NCBI RefSeq assembly: GCF_963678635.1
Contig: NC_087068.1
Coordinates: 57,459,896-57,523,895 of the forward strand
DNA: 64,000 nucleotides
Direction: 5' to 3'
Source: Symsagittifera roscoffensis
Taxonomy: Eukaryota > Xenacoelomorpha > Acoela > Convolutidae
Shown here: positions 36,109 to 45,652 of the stretch, piece by piece
Position numbering within the stretch: the first letter of the stretch is position 1
Layout of the letters: each line of letters starts with the position of its first letter
Notes under the pieces: model-generated
Databases searched by the model: none
What the model was told of the DNA's origin: nothing
The model's input: the letters and a program-made list of their open reading frames with translations, nothing else
Translations under genes and position numbers: made by a program

Positions 36109-38360
36109 AAAAAAACACAGTATTTGAAGTCTTTTGCGCCTATTTCACCACATTTGAAATTTAACAGTGAGATAATGTAATGAAACGTGGCATGGTGAAC
36201 AATTTATTATTGTGCACAGATTTTTTCTTCATTCGTTGCATTGATCGTAACATCACGCATTAAGCTATAATTACATAATTACATCTTAAAAAACTACGGA
36301 AGCCGAAATTTTGAAATACGGGATGGGGGTCGCATGCCAATATCCGTAACAATAGGACAGTGCTAGCCAAGTTATCATTTTTAAAAAATCGCGGGTGGGG
36401 ATGGAAAAAAAGAGCCCACCTTTTCAACCGCCTGATGATTTTCTAGAAACTTGTCTACTACAGGTCCAGGGCAGTACATGTTAAACACTGCATGGGGACA
36501 TGTCTTCATCTTCAACTTGCCAGGGTACAAGTTCTTCTTTTTTCCTTTCTTTGAGCCCTTTTTTTTCTTCTCCTGAACAGTTACTCAATTCTCAAAGTTG
36601 ATATACAAATCATGGGAGGACGTTGTGTTTGCTCGAGTGGGGGAGGGCGAATTTTTAAAAATTTTCAAAAATTTGGTAGAATTTTTTTATTAGGTTAGCT
36701 AAATTGGTTTTCCGAGTTCTCCTAAAGCACTAAATTTGTAGAAAAAAAAACAGTTTTTAGGCACTTTTTGGAAAATATTGACTAAACATTCGCTTTTTTG
36801 GCGCGCGCTTCCCCTTCAAAATTAGTAAATATTGGCGCTCAAGGCCAAACAATCAATATTTGGTTTCAGAGACTTACGAATGTAATCCGTGGCTGAAAAT
36901 GCCAGAATTCTTTATCTGTATTAATTTTTACATCGTATTGAACTCTTTCTCGAATAAACCGAATAAAAAAGTTGTTCATGCGAGAAAAATGAAATAATCA
37001 GAGTGAAATATTTATTAAACTCGGCTGTTTCCCACATTTTCACGCGGATTAAGAAACTTATACAGAACACGCGGATTAATTCTGGCTTTTTTATACCTGG
37101 ATTACATTCGTGAGTCTTTGAAACCAAATATTGATAGTTTCATAAATGGTAGCTCTGGTAATTTGCTCTTGGTCTGTGCAAAAACTTTGCTGAGTTTTGA
37201 AGGAAATATTGTCCAAAATGGACATTGAAAACAAGCAATTTTGGGAATAAAATCCTGAATTTGCGCTCAATTTTGTCCACTAGTATTTTAGGATTTTTGA
37301 CAATACACTCGTTTCGGCTCTTTTCCAGTTTCCCCCCTGTCAAAATACCGAGGTTTATGTTTGTTTTACGTGTTATTACGGCTAAATGCGTGATGTTACG
37401 CTGAAAAGTATGAAGAACAAATCTGTTCAGAATTGTTGATTTGTTCACCACGCCAAATTCAATTGCATTATGACAACGTTACCAAGACTTTTCAAAATTG
37501 AAATTCAAAGGGGGGGGGGGGAACTGGAAAAGAGCCCTCGTTTCAGATCATTAGGCTTTTCTGTCATTTTACATCGCGCAGTCGCCTGCAAGCTTCCAAG
37601 TGAATTTGTTTCTTTCGTCATAAAGCTCAAATAGCGGCTAAATGTGTGTAATTACGATGAAAGTATGAAAATAAAATCTGTTCGCAATTTTTGGTTTGTT
37701 CAGCATGCAAAACTTGGGGAGGGTTCTCATGCTTGAAGGACCGAATGCTTGAAAAATTTCAACCAATCAAAATCGCTAAGCGTTCTTATTGGCTAAATGC
37801 CTTTCCCACAACATCGAAGTCAATATTAACAGAAAATTTATTAAATCAGTGGAAAATAATCAAAAATGTTGCAAGTTGCGGGTTACAACCGCATTATTAT
37901 TCAGATAATCGTTAAGATTAATGAGTTTAAAATCAAAAGAAATTTTCAGTCTTGAAAACTCATCTGTTTATTATCTAATCGGTCAATATTAACACTAATG
38001 GCCTAGATTTATTTTCTTATTTTGAGATTTTTGCTATTTACTTTGAGATTTTGAATACTCAATTCTGATTGGCTGAAAGTAAGCTAAAATTAATTTCAAG
38101 CATTCGGTCCTTCAAGCATGAGGGACGCCACCCAAAACTTCATAGCATTGTGACAATATTAATTTAGTTTTCGAAACTGGGATTTCAAATGGGTGGTGAG
38201 GGAGGGGGGAGTGGAAGAGAGCTTAAAGCCACACTGAACATATTTGGTCTTATTACTTATCCTAGTAAAACATCTCGTTGCATAATAAAACTGATGCTTA
38301 TGTGAGGTTGGGGAGGGGGGAGGGGGAGAAAAAGAGCCAACTACTGCCCCCCTCAAATAT
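36109..38360. other. Non-coding interval with MITE fragments
   Basis: Several G-run plus AAAAAGAGCC pieces (36,380-36,420, 37,510-37,535, 38,310-38,340) are ends of the MITE family. No gene is recognised. An imperfect inverted pair around GGCTAAATG/CATTC blocks at 37,730-38,120 (ACCGAATGCTTGAA and its complement near 38,100) suggests another MITE of about 390 bp. Confidence 0.4.
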
Positions 38361-38591
38361 TCATTTGCTTAGCCACAACAAAAATGCCGGAAATGAGTGT
38401 TGTTCCTTGGTCCATTTCGGCATTTCTTCGACAAGTTTAACGAGGAAAATGTCACTCTGTTTGCTCATGTGGCTCATCCAGTCTTTGACGATCAGCTCGT
38501 TTGTTGGGATGAGAGGGGCAGGGTCGGATGATGGGACAACTTTGTTGGTAGTTTTTGACCCCAAGACACTCCTTCGCAATGGCGAGGCCAT
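38361..38591 (-). CDS. Exon-like minus-strand frame, unrecognised
   Basis: A 76-codon frame with protein-like composition (LIVKDWMSHMSKQSDIFLVKL and EEMPKWTKEQHSF). No domain is recognised, and splice sites around it were not resolved. The opposite strand is also open. It could be a fragment of a host gene. Confidence 0.25.
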   Translation of the reverse strand: MASPLRRSVLGSKTTNKVVPSSDPAPLIPTNELIVKDWMSHMSKQSDIFLVKLVEEMPKWTKEQHSFPAFLLWLSK

Positions 38592-38768
38592 AGTTAAACA
38601 ACAAATAGATAAAATTCAAAAAACAGTAGAAAAACGCTCATAGAAAAATATGATACAAATTTGGAACACGTGCAAATTCACTTGGTTTTCATTTTTACAA
38701 CGCAATATCCGTTGAAAAACCCGTACACCACTTAAAACATCGAACGGCTCTTTTTGCTTTTACCCCCA

Positions 38769-39159
38769 AGTAGTATAGCTAATTTACACTGGGATCGGGG
38801 GGGGGGGGGGTGATCCCTACAGGGATCATTGGGTATTGAGATCCCAACGTAAATTTTTGAGATCCCATGTAAAAGTACTGATCCCATGTAAAATTTGTTA
38901 TGATCCCAAATAATGATCCCACAAGTTTGATCCCAATGTATAATTTTTTAAACCAATGATCCTGAATGTAAATTTTTGTTAGGTTGATAGCTAAATCGTC
39001 CAAATGCCCAGACGGTGTATTTCGTTCTTTTTGTTCATGCACCAAATTGGAGTGGTATATAAAGTGGTTATAGCGATTAGTTTCAAGCATGGTATATGAA
39101 AGACGCTTGATTTCTGCACCGAATACGTTTGAAATATGTATAGAATCAGCTTGAAATTT
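38769..39159 (+). repeat. Left terminal inverted repeat of Polinton
   Basis: About 391 bp matching the reverse complement of 57,031-57,415, ending at AGCTTGAAATTT. It contains a 14-G run (38,797-38,810) that is shorter on the right, and seven GATCCC plus two GGGATC motifs between 38,791 and 38,960. TATATAAAGTGG near 39,055 is TATA-like and points into the element. Frames across the TIR (38,779-39,228) are repeat sequence, not a gene. Confidence 0.9.
38791..38960. promoter_or_regulatory. Iterated GATCCC motif block in left TIR
   Basis: Seven direct GATCCC and two inverted GGGATC copies in about 170 bp, often followed by CATGTAAAA or CAA. They are repeated in the right TIR. Clustered subterminal motifs are typical binding sites for transposition or replication proteins; which protein binds here is unknown. 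Confidence 0.5.
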
Positions 39160-39809
39160 ATTCGAATAATTTGAAGTGCTATGTTTAAGTATTCTATTTA
39201 GAAAACTAAAAGGTTTTGATAAATCCAAACTGGGCTAAATGGTTTTTGAGCCTACGTTGTAATTCAGAAAATTGTCAAATTATAAGAAAGCATATGAGTT
39301 AGGAAACGTTTCAAAATAGAATCATTATTGTAAAGGAAATGAGAAGCTTAATTTTATTGACAAGTTGATTGAAATGCATACGAAAACAGTCATGTAGAAC
39401 TAAACAATATCTTAATGAAAAAGCATGTGGGTTGGGAAACATTCGAGTATTGTGCATGTTTGATCCGTTTTTGTGTAGAAATTTTGTCTAAACTTGTACC
39501 TAATTGTTACTATAAAATTGAAGTGGAACAAAATTTCTTGGGGTCCGAGTAGAGGAAAACGCATGGCGCTCGACTCTCAGCCGAAAGGCGGCGTTTCGAA
39601 ACCCGTCCGGAAATTGTACTGAAAGGAGGCAACAGTTGCTGGTATGGTGATATCCCCCCATAGATCGATTTTATATTTTTTTTGATAATCTCTAACTTCT
39701 CGGATTATTGCTGTTAATTTAACAATTGAGTAAAAATGTCAATTACTAAAAAATGTAAAATTTAAAATGAAATTGAAAAGTGTACAAAACAGCCATATAA
39801 AATAGTTAG
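39160..39809. other. Polinton non-coding spacer with tRNA-like sequence
   Basis: No protein gene is seen. Plus-strand 39,541-39,612 looks tRNA-like: GTCCGAGTAGAGG resembles a Ser/Leu-type A box, and CGTTTCGAAACC is a B-box-like palindrome followed by GTCCGGA, which can partly pair with the 5' TCCGAG. The fold is imperfect. Polyadenylation of the left-arm genes would have to occur in this spacer. Confidence 0.4.
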
Positions 39810-40256
39810 TTAATGAGAAAGCATGTGAGTTAGAAAACGTTTCAAAACATGATCATTTATGTAAGCAAAATCAGAAGCATCACCATTAAAGTTTTTATCA
39901 TAAATCAAATGTGCAATATAAATGCAAAAAGAACCACACATGGTAGAGTTTGAGTCTTGCATGGGAAAGTTTGTCATCAATTCAGTCACCTGATGAAAAT
40001 TCTCGTTCAATCGCTTATACAGACTGTTGTACTGCCAAAGAGGAAGACCGAGAGGATCAGCAAAATATAAAACATTTTTTCTGTTGCAAATTACAATCCA
40101 ATGTGTTCCCGGAGAATTAGATTTTGAAGTGTTCACAATTATAAAGATATTGTTTGGGATGTGAGGTGGAAAATTGTCGGCTGCAAATACTCCAAAAAAC
40201 TTATATTTCAAATGTTTACAATTCTGAATGAGATCCTGCAACTGGACTTCATCCAT
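39810..40256 (-). CDS. Adenain-type cysteine protease (maturation protease)
   Basis: Cleaves capsid and core precursors during virion maturation in adenoviruses and, by inference, Polintons. With the start at ATG 40,256, two bases after the capsid gene stop, the protein is 148 aa. The catalytic order is that of adenain: His52 in GTHWI, Asp67 in FADPLG and Cys107 in MCGSFCIY. The length is slightly short but all three sites are present. The open frame extends upstream to 40,340 inside the capsid gene, but the internal ATG fits the gene spacing. No break is seen, so this gene looks intact. Confidence 0.88.
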   Translation of the reverse strand: MDEVQLQDLIQNCKHLKYKFFGVFAADNFPPHIPNNIFIIVNTSKSNSPGTHWIVICNRKNVLYFADPLGLPLWQYNSLYKRLNENFHQVTELMTNFPMQDSNSTMCGSFCIYIAHLIYDKNFNGDASDFAYINDHVLKRFLTHMLSH

Positions 40257-40258
40257 TT

Positions 40259-41566
40259 TTAGACGGTCGAAATTGGAAGGACGTTCTTTGTAACTTTGCG
40301 GTCGGAGGTAATAAATACATTGGATGAGCGTATACCCCAAACAAAAATTTCTAGGTTTGCTGTCAAAGCGTTTGAGAATTGAAGATCGAGTGAAACTGAG
40401 CAGTTAGTAAGTTCTGGATGCAAGAAGTCATGAGCTGCCTGCTGTGTGCTAGTGAGATCAAAACACATAATAAAGTGCTGTTGGTAGTTATCCAGAGTGA
40501 TTCCCAACCCGCAGTGCAACAAACCTAGCGCTGATAGTGTGTTGAAGAAGAGACGTTTATGATCTTGTGTACTGATTGGTGTGCTTGCTATTGGTAAACC
40601 ATTTCGTCTCAAAGTAACTTGCTCCAATCCAAACTTTTGATAATGAAAAGGATTCGTTCGGTTTGTTCCTAGAAATGCATTATTTGTGTTCAATGCTATG
40701 ATAATTTGTCTCACCGGTTCACGAGCAAAAATATCTTCCTGTTGCCAGCTGCGCTGACCAGCTGTTGCAAGAAATTGTTTTGTAATTTCTTCTTGATATG
40801 GGTAGTTCGCAGGAGTTTTGAGCAAAGTTGATTCAATGGCAGAGAGCACATGGTCGGTTACAGTCATTTTTCTAACATATAGGTTCGCTTCGAGTATTTG
40901 CAGCTTGTAATGCTTGGCAGCATCTTCCGATATCATGAGAAAGTCTTCATGAGAACGTCTGTAGGAAAGTCTGAGGGTAACACCGCTCAACAAATGCTTG
41001 TCACATGTAAAAAAATCAACTCCAGCGGGTCCATAGAACCAAATTTCCCTCGATTCACGGACCAGTTCTCGTTGAGATGTGAAATCAGCTGCATCTATTG
41101 CAGCGGGATTGTTTTCAAAACGATATCCCTGACACTTAAGCCATGAGTCCTTGGCTCCTTTGCTGTTAGAAAATTCTGTTCCAATAAAGCTTTTATGCGC
41201 AAAATTACTATTGGCATTTGAGATTTTGAGTCCATTAGCAGAGAGCGTACAGTCAGAGAAAAGGGAATAGAGGGAGTTGTTTACGAGGAACGGTGAATCA
41301 GACACAGTAGGATCAGTGTTGTCGTATCGCAGATCAGCTCCATTTGATTGCGTTACTTTGCATCGTATTTCCAAATAAATTTTTTGCAGGTCAACAAAAT
41401 TATTACGGTCACCGGTGATTTCAAATTCAAGCATTGGTCCATTAGGTGAATAGACAGGTCCAATTTTTTGATCAAAAGCGTTCTCAAAAGTAATCAAAAG
41501 AGGTTGTTTTTCAAACAAATCCAGAGAGCTGTGGGTAGCTTCATTGGGCAATAAATTAGCGATCAT
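40259..41566 (-). CDS. Major capsid protein (double jelly-roll, hexon-like; Polinton PY)
   Basis: A 435-aa protein from ATG 41,566. It matches the Polinton major capsid family by the order of blocks: SLFSDCTLSANGLKIS and FAHKSFIGTEFS in the first half, then FYGPAGVDFFTCDKHLL followed by VTLRLSYRRS at the end of jelly roll 1, and a second beta-rich domain with PFHYQKFGLEQVTLRRNG. Members form the trimeric capsomers of an icosahedral shell. The frame is open throughout and the size is within the family range. The gene lies between the core protein and protease, as in other Polintons. The assignment rests on motif recognition, without a structure search. Confidence 0.85.
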   Translation of the reverse strand: MIANLLPNEATHSSLDLFEKQPLLITFENAFDQKIGPVYSPNGPMLEFEITGDRNNFVDLQKIYLEIRCKVTQSNGADLRYDNTDPTVSDSPFLVNNSLYSLFSDCTLSANGLKISNANSNFAHKSFIGTEFSNSKGAKDSWLKCQGYRFENNPAAIDAADFTSQRELVRESREIWFYGPAGVDFFTCDKHLLSGVTLRLSYRRSHEDFLMISEDAAKHYKLQILEANLYVRKMTVTDHVLSAIESTLLKTPANYPYQEEITKQFLATAGQRSWQQEDIFAREPVRQIIIALNTNNAFLGTNRTNPFHYQKFGLEQVTLRRNGLPIASTPISTQDHKRLFFNTLSALGLLHCGLGITLDNYQQHFIMCFDLTSTQQAAHDFLHPELTNCSVSLDLQFSNALTANLEIFVWGIRSSNVFITSDRKVTKNVLPISTV

Positions 41567-41951
41567 TTTTTATGTTTGAGAAAAAATCTGCTCGACTTCT
41601 CACTGGTCTGGTTTTTCTTCGAATGGTTGTTTTTCTTTTTCGAGCCCCTACTGACCTTTTTCTTCGTAATCCATTCATTGGTGTCTTTCGACGACGTCTA
41701 CCACTGCCGAGTTGTTTTCTTGCAGTTTTTGTGACAGTGTTTTTCAATGCTTGTTTAGGAGACTTCTTTTTCATAGCGACATCAATCAGTTCTGGCGCTG
41801 CACTCATCAAAAGTTCTCTGCCCAGTTTTTTCGCAGCCGGTAGAATAACCCGTCGTGCAAACGGTATAGCAACACGACCAATACCAGCAGCCAAAGCGCC
41901 AAATCCACTGCCGCGTTGTCGGTAGTGTCCAGAGAAATGAGGAAGTGAAGC
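41556..41951 (-). CDS. Basic core / membrane-active protein (pVI/pX-like), start lost
   Basis: An Arg/Lys-rich protein with an amphipathic N-terminal stretch (GRVAIPFARRVILPAAKKL) and a basic tail (SGRRRRKTP, RKRKTTIRRKTRP). Small proteins of this layout, with a GhYxQRGSG-like lead, sit between penton and hexon genes in Polintons and recall adenovirus pVI/pX, which bind DNA or disrupt membranes. The frame is open from 41,951, and the conserved lead (YRQRGSGFGAL) lies at 41,892-41,924, but no in-frame ATG exists upstream before a TAA at 41,952. The start is therefore missing or frameshifted, perhaps from the ATG at 41,962 in another frame. The 3' end overlaps the capsid gene by 11 bp. Confidence 0.65.
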   Translation of the reverse strand, partial: ASLPHFSGHYRQRGSGFGALAAGIGRVAIPFARRVILPAAKKLGRELLMSAAPELIDVAMKKKSPKQALKNTVTKTARKQLGSGRRRRKTPMNGLRRKRSVGARKRKTTIRRKTRPVRSRADFFSNIKNDR

Positions 41952-41981
41952 TTACTTTGCATAATATTGTTCCATTGGTTT

Positions 41982-42834
41982 TCAATCAAAGCGCTTGAAT
42001 TTTAGAGTCAACACAACTTTACCAGTTCCTGCAAAGGGCACTAGTCTTCCAGTTTCTGTGCGCAACTGTACCGATATTGATTGTACAGATGAAGTGAATA
42101 ATTTTTTGTAGTCTAAATTAGTGAAGTTTTTTCGATGATTAGGTTCAATGCTGCAGGCACTACCGTTTTTGATGCGTCTATTTGAATCAATGACGCGTAA
42201 CAATGGGGCCTTTGCATCACCAACGGTTTGGTATTGAATAATGTCAATATAGACAAAAATTAGACTTGTCCCACTTGATAAGTCATATGGGAAATGAGAT
42301 TCGTACAGATGCATCGAAGGAGGGTATCATTTTGTAACCAATGTGATATTCACCGTTCTCATCAAGCTTTGCATTGTAGCCTAACAGACTGGGTATTTGG
42401 GGACTTGGGAATGAGATTCCTTCATTTGCGTTCATCCAAATGCTCATGCTATTCGTGATTTCTTGAGGACTCGCATCAAAATGAATTTTGTCTTTGAGTT
42501 TCGTTTTTATCTCATTAATCAATTGTTCTATAAAAGTGTACCCTCCTGATTTGATAAAAATTTTTTCGCCATAGTAGGGTCTGGAAATTGTTTTCCGATT
42601 GCCAGCGTTGGATTTACTGGCTACTACTTCGGATGCTCTGAAATACGTAAATTCCTCATCAGTAACATTGTTTAATTTTGTGGGGAAAGTTATTTCTGAG
42701 AGAGCAACTCTCCAATCTCCGTCTAAAGCTATTTCTTCTTTACAAAAATTTCTAAAACTGGCCAAAGTGTTGTCTGGGAAATAATCCATTGATGCTGTTG
42801 AAATCAAATGTACAGTAAACTCATCACTGCCCAT
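41982..42834 (-). pseudogene. Minor capsid (penton-like, Polinton PX) split by a frameshift
   Basis: The N-terminal part (ATG 42,834, 11 bp inside the integrase end) has the family start: FTVHLISTASMDYFPDN, then SFRNFCKEEIALDGDWRVAL. The C-terminal part lies in another frame (to 41,982) with FVYIDIIQYQTVGDAKAPLLR and VPFAGTGKVVLTLKF, the family ending. The two frames overlap at 42,283-42,314, so one small indel there separates them. The combined size is near the usual ~300 aa. In Polintons this protein forms the fivefold vertices. It could be a real mutation, an assembly error, or less likely two separate genes. Confidence 0.75.
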
Positions 42835-44056
42835 TTTTGTTATAATCAGCTTTGTTTCCAATTGAACTAAGTTCTTTTTCATAAAATTTTCCGCTGATTT
42901 CTTCCTTTTCCACATCAATGAGACTGTATGTTGGAGGGTTTACAGTAGGAATGGCAACTATTTCAAAAACTTCGTCTGTAAAAATCTGCTTGTAACCTTT
43001 TCTAAAAGGCAAGTCAGTCTTCGCTATTCGCACATAGTCACCAACAAAAAATTTTGGTTTCTGTACCAACTTCGATGAACTGTTTGCAATTAATGAAACT
43101 AAAGCAGGTACATGTTTTCGTGTGACCTTGTTTGGAGCCAATTTTGTTACTCTATTAACGCGTGAGTTAATCGTTTGAACAAAACTTTGTAATTTGTCAA
43201 TATAACTGTAAGTCCATTCAAACTCCAAGTATTTGTAGATAATACTTTTCAGCGATCGAATGTTTCTTTCGGCAAACGCTGATTTTTTTTCACTGTGGGT
43301 ATTGTATTTGATGATTTGTCGTTTAGTACATAACTTTTCGAACTCTCCTTTAAACTCGGTGCCTTTGTCAACCCAAACTTTTTTTGGTTGTTTTGTTTTG
43401 ATCATTTTTTTGAACGCTTCTTTTGTTTCTTTAGCATATTTGGTCTTCAGTGGTTCCACTCGTAAGTAGCGAGAGAGACAATCGACAGCAACTAACAAAT
43501 ATTGTACCCCTCGGTTATATTTAGCCAATTTATCAACATAAGCCAAGTCAAGAGACCAAATTTCGTTGATATCGTTAACAATCACTTTTAGCCGAGGATA
43601 TGTTTTACGAAACAATCCATACTTTGTATGTGATGATTGAGATCTCAGAAATTTTTTAACTTTTTTTGGTGAGAGTTGACTAGCATTTGTTAAATTTTTA
43701 ACGCTACCAAATGCAGCTGGACCTTTCGTGTAGAGTACTTTGAGTTTCTTTTCTTCACTGATAGTAGGATTTCCATTCTTTTGTTGACGTCGTCGCAAAC
43801 GATTCTTTACTGCTTTCATAGTTTTTATCATCGTCGTCATCGTCGTCGTTGGTGGTGGGGAAAAATTCTTTTTTCTGGGTTTTTCTTTTGTCGGATTGCT
43901 TGGTTTTGGGTTTGAGAGTTGTCGATCGAGTCTTCGAAGAGGAGGGTTTTGATCTCTTCGAGTCCTCAGTTGTCGGGTTGTCGTCGGAGACAAAGGAGGA
44001 AGAAGTTGAGGGCTTAGCTGCTTCGCTCTTAAGCGAGCGGAGAATCTGTTTGGCAT
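42824..44056 (-). CDS. Retrovirus-like integrase of Polinton
   Basis: Catalyses insertion of element DNA and creates the 6-bp target duplication. The catalytic DDE triad is visible: Asp in IWSLDLAYVDKL, Asp in VWVDKGTEF and Glu in SAFAERNIRSLK. An N-terminal zinc-free segment (LKVLYTKGPAAFGSVKNL) and a C-terminal chromo/SH3-like region (FFVGDYVRIAK) frame the core. The frame starts at ATG 44,056, but its first ~79 codons lie opposite another real-looking frame (43,755-44,441), so the true start is probably ATG 43,819. The 3' end overlaps the minor capsid start. The core is unbroken. Confidence 0.9.
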   Translation of the reverse strand: MPNRFSARLRAKQLSPQLLPPLSPTTTRQLRTRRDQNPPLRRLDRQLSNPKPSNPTKEKPRKKNFSPPPTTTMTTMIKTMKAVKNRLRRRQQKNGNPTISEEKKLKVLYTKGPAAFGSVKNLTNASQLSPKKVKKFLRSQSSHTKYGLFRKTYPRLKVIVNDINEIWSLDLAYVDKLAKYNRGVQYLLVAVDCLSRYLRVEPLKTKYAKETKEAFKKMIKTKQPKKVWVDKGTEFKGEFEKLCTKRQIIKYNTHSEKKSAFAERNIRSLKSIIYKYLEFEWTYSYIDKLQSFVQTINSRVNRVTKLAPNKVTRKHVPALVSLIANSSSKLVQKPKFFVGDYVRIAKTDLPFRKGYKQIFTDEVFEIVAIPTVNPPTYSLIDVEKEEISGKFYEKELSSIGNKADYNKNGQ

Positions 44057-44703
44057 AAGTGTTGGACACTAAGCTAGGATCAAGATTCAGTTCTTTCAAA
44101 ATTTGTGGATAAAAAACACCCTCAAGTTTTTTTGTGTTTTGCTGTGTATCGTACAAAAAAGATTCAATTTTAACGAGTGTTGGTTTTCCTTGAATTAAAA
44201 CATATCCGTCAACGTCTAAAGTCAAGGATTCAACTTTGAACAACTGTTTTAGCACTATATTCGCCCTTTCCAATTTATTAGCTTCCAATAGCTCTTGAAT
44301 GGATTCCATAACCTTTCGAAGCACTTCAGCGGTTTTTCCATTACTTTTTTCATCGTTTTTTTTCTGTTCTCTTTGAGCTTGTCTGCTGCAGTGAATTGTT
44401 TGATTCAAAATTTTTTTCTGCTTCATCATCACCATCATCACTGAAATTAGTATGTGCAGATAAATTTCTTTTTCGGTGCAGATTTGGTACTACATTATTA
44501 GAGGTTAAAGGAATAGGAGATGTTGGGTTTAATGGTGGTGGAGAGTCACGGCTGATATTTCGTTCTCGAAATCGTTGTATGTAATTGAGTTGAGATGATT
44601 TGTCGTTAATTAATGGATTATGAAGGATTTGAGATTGTGGTGCAGTTTTTTCATCTGGAGCATATGTTTTTCGAGGAATGAGGATGAATTCTTCAGCATA
44701 CAT
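43755..44703 (-). pseudogene. Conserved integrase-proximal Polinton protein, split by a frameshift
   Basis: The first frame (ATG 44,703 to 44,350) begins MYAEEFILIPRKTY, the FVLIP-type leader of a protein commonly found beside Polinton capsid or integrase genes. A second frame (to 43,755) holds a helical part (LRKVMESIQELLEANKLERAN), VDGYVLIQGKPTLVKIESFL and VFYPQILKELNLDPSLV, followed by a Ser/Thr/Lys-rich and poly-Asp tail. The two frames overlap at 44,350-44,441, implying one indel in low-complexity sequence. The tail overlaps the integrase frame. The function is unknown; the family link is from memory of its pattern. Confidence 0.5.
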
Positions 44704-44713
44704 GCCTGAGGTT

Positions 44714-45010
44714 CTAGTTTTTTAGGTAAATGTAACACGATTCTCCGATTGATTTAACCAGTGAAATATTGTTTGCCAAAACTTTTCGTTTTTCTCGGAT
44801 ACTAAACTTAGGGTCAACAATTTTTCCAAATGGTATTTTCTTACTCTCGATGAAACTTTTGTTAGCTGGAACATGCCCCAGAAAAACATTCACAAAACAA
44901 TCGCAAAGAAATCTAATAAAATTTGAATCAGCTCCTGTCAAAATTGATCTACAATGGCGACTATTGAGCATTTGCTTCAATATACATAATTCTTTCTCTT
45001 TCATTTTCAA
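44714..45010 (-). CDS. Small conserved Polinton protein
   Basis: 98 aa, or 85 aa if the internal ATG at 44,971 is used, which would leave an 11-bp overlap with the ATPase end. It contains SILTGADSNFIRFLCDCFVN followed by VFLGHVPANK, the pattern of a small protein found in many Polintons in which a helical ADxxLIxxICEC-like block precedes a basic tail. Its role is unknown. It lies between the ATPase and the integrase-proximal gene. Confidence 0.55.
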   Translation of the reverse strand: MKMKEKELCILKQMLNSRHCRSILTGADSNFIRFLCDCFVNVFLGHVPANKSFIESKKIPFGKIVDPKFSIREKRKVLANNISLVKSIGESCYIYLKN

Positions 45011-45650
45011 GAGATGTGATAACTGCTTTTGAGGATGGTAAATAGAAAATGGTTGGTGATGGTGGAACTATGTTTGACGAATAACGAAGACATTCAGTTT
45101 TGGGATCCAAGTCTATCAACAGATGACCGAAATCTTCTTTCGTTGCCAACTGATACGCATGACGGAGGAATTTTGCATTATTCAACTGTCTGCCCAAATA
45201 ATCAATTTGTTGAATGTCTCGAGGTGATTTGAACAAAATTAAGTGAGTTGTATTCAAAACTATTGTACGTGATTGCTTACTTTGCTGAAATAAATTGTGC
45301 TTGACATAAATAACATGAACATTTTTATGTCGGCCTGCTGTAGGTAATTTAACAAAATCTTTTTCATTAAAAATTTCTTCACAGGTATCATCAAAGACAA
45401 TCATACAATCTCGTAAGTTATTAACAATTTCAAAGCTGGACAATTTTATAAATTCAATATCCAATTTGTTGTGAGAAACAAAGGAACGGTATTTGGGTTG
45501 ATCGTGAAGATAAAAATAAAATATCTTGTTATACGATGGATAGAATGTACCTTTGAGAAGCATTTGAAAAATTAAATCAGTTTTGCCAGATCCCGAGGGA
45601 CCTGAAACGGACATAAACAGACGATCTTTTGTTGAAATGATCTTATTCAT
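44961..45650 (-). CDS. FtsK/HerA-type genome-packaging ATPase
   Basis: Drives DNA packaging into capsids in the FtsK/HerA family typical of Polintons. With the start at ATG 45,650, two bases after the stop of the upstream membrane-protein gene, the product is about 229 aa. Walker A GPSGSGKT is at about residues 17-24 and Walker B CMIVFDD at 82-88; a sensor-like AGRHKNVHVIYVKHN follows. Length and motif spacing fit the family. The open frame extends to 45,710 without need. The gene looks intact. Confidence 0.9.
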   Translation of the reverse strand: MNKIISTKDRLFMSVSGPSGSGKTDLIFQMLLKGTFYPSYNKIFYFYLHDQPKYRSFVSHNKLDIEFIKLSSFEIVNNLRDCMIVFDDTCEEIFNEKDFVKLPTAGRHKNVHVIYVKHNLFQQSKQSRTIVLNTTHLILFKSPRDIQQIDYLGRQLNNAKFLRHAYQLATKEDFGHLLIDLDPKTECLRYSSNIVPPSPTIFYLPSSKAVITSLENERERIMYIEANAQ

Positions 45651-45652
45651 TA

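Noticed and set aside
30403-38810. Poly-C and poly-G runs as regulatory G-quadruplexes
   Set aside because: They recur at fixed places inside MITEs and the tandem array, so they are repeat features; there is no evidence of regulatory use.
38779-39228. 149-codon frame with a near-identical copy at 57,101-57,400
   Set aside because: It is the Polinton TIR read in one frame. Its match is the inverted repeat, not a gene family.
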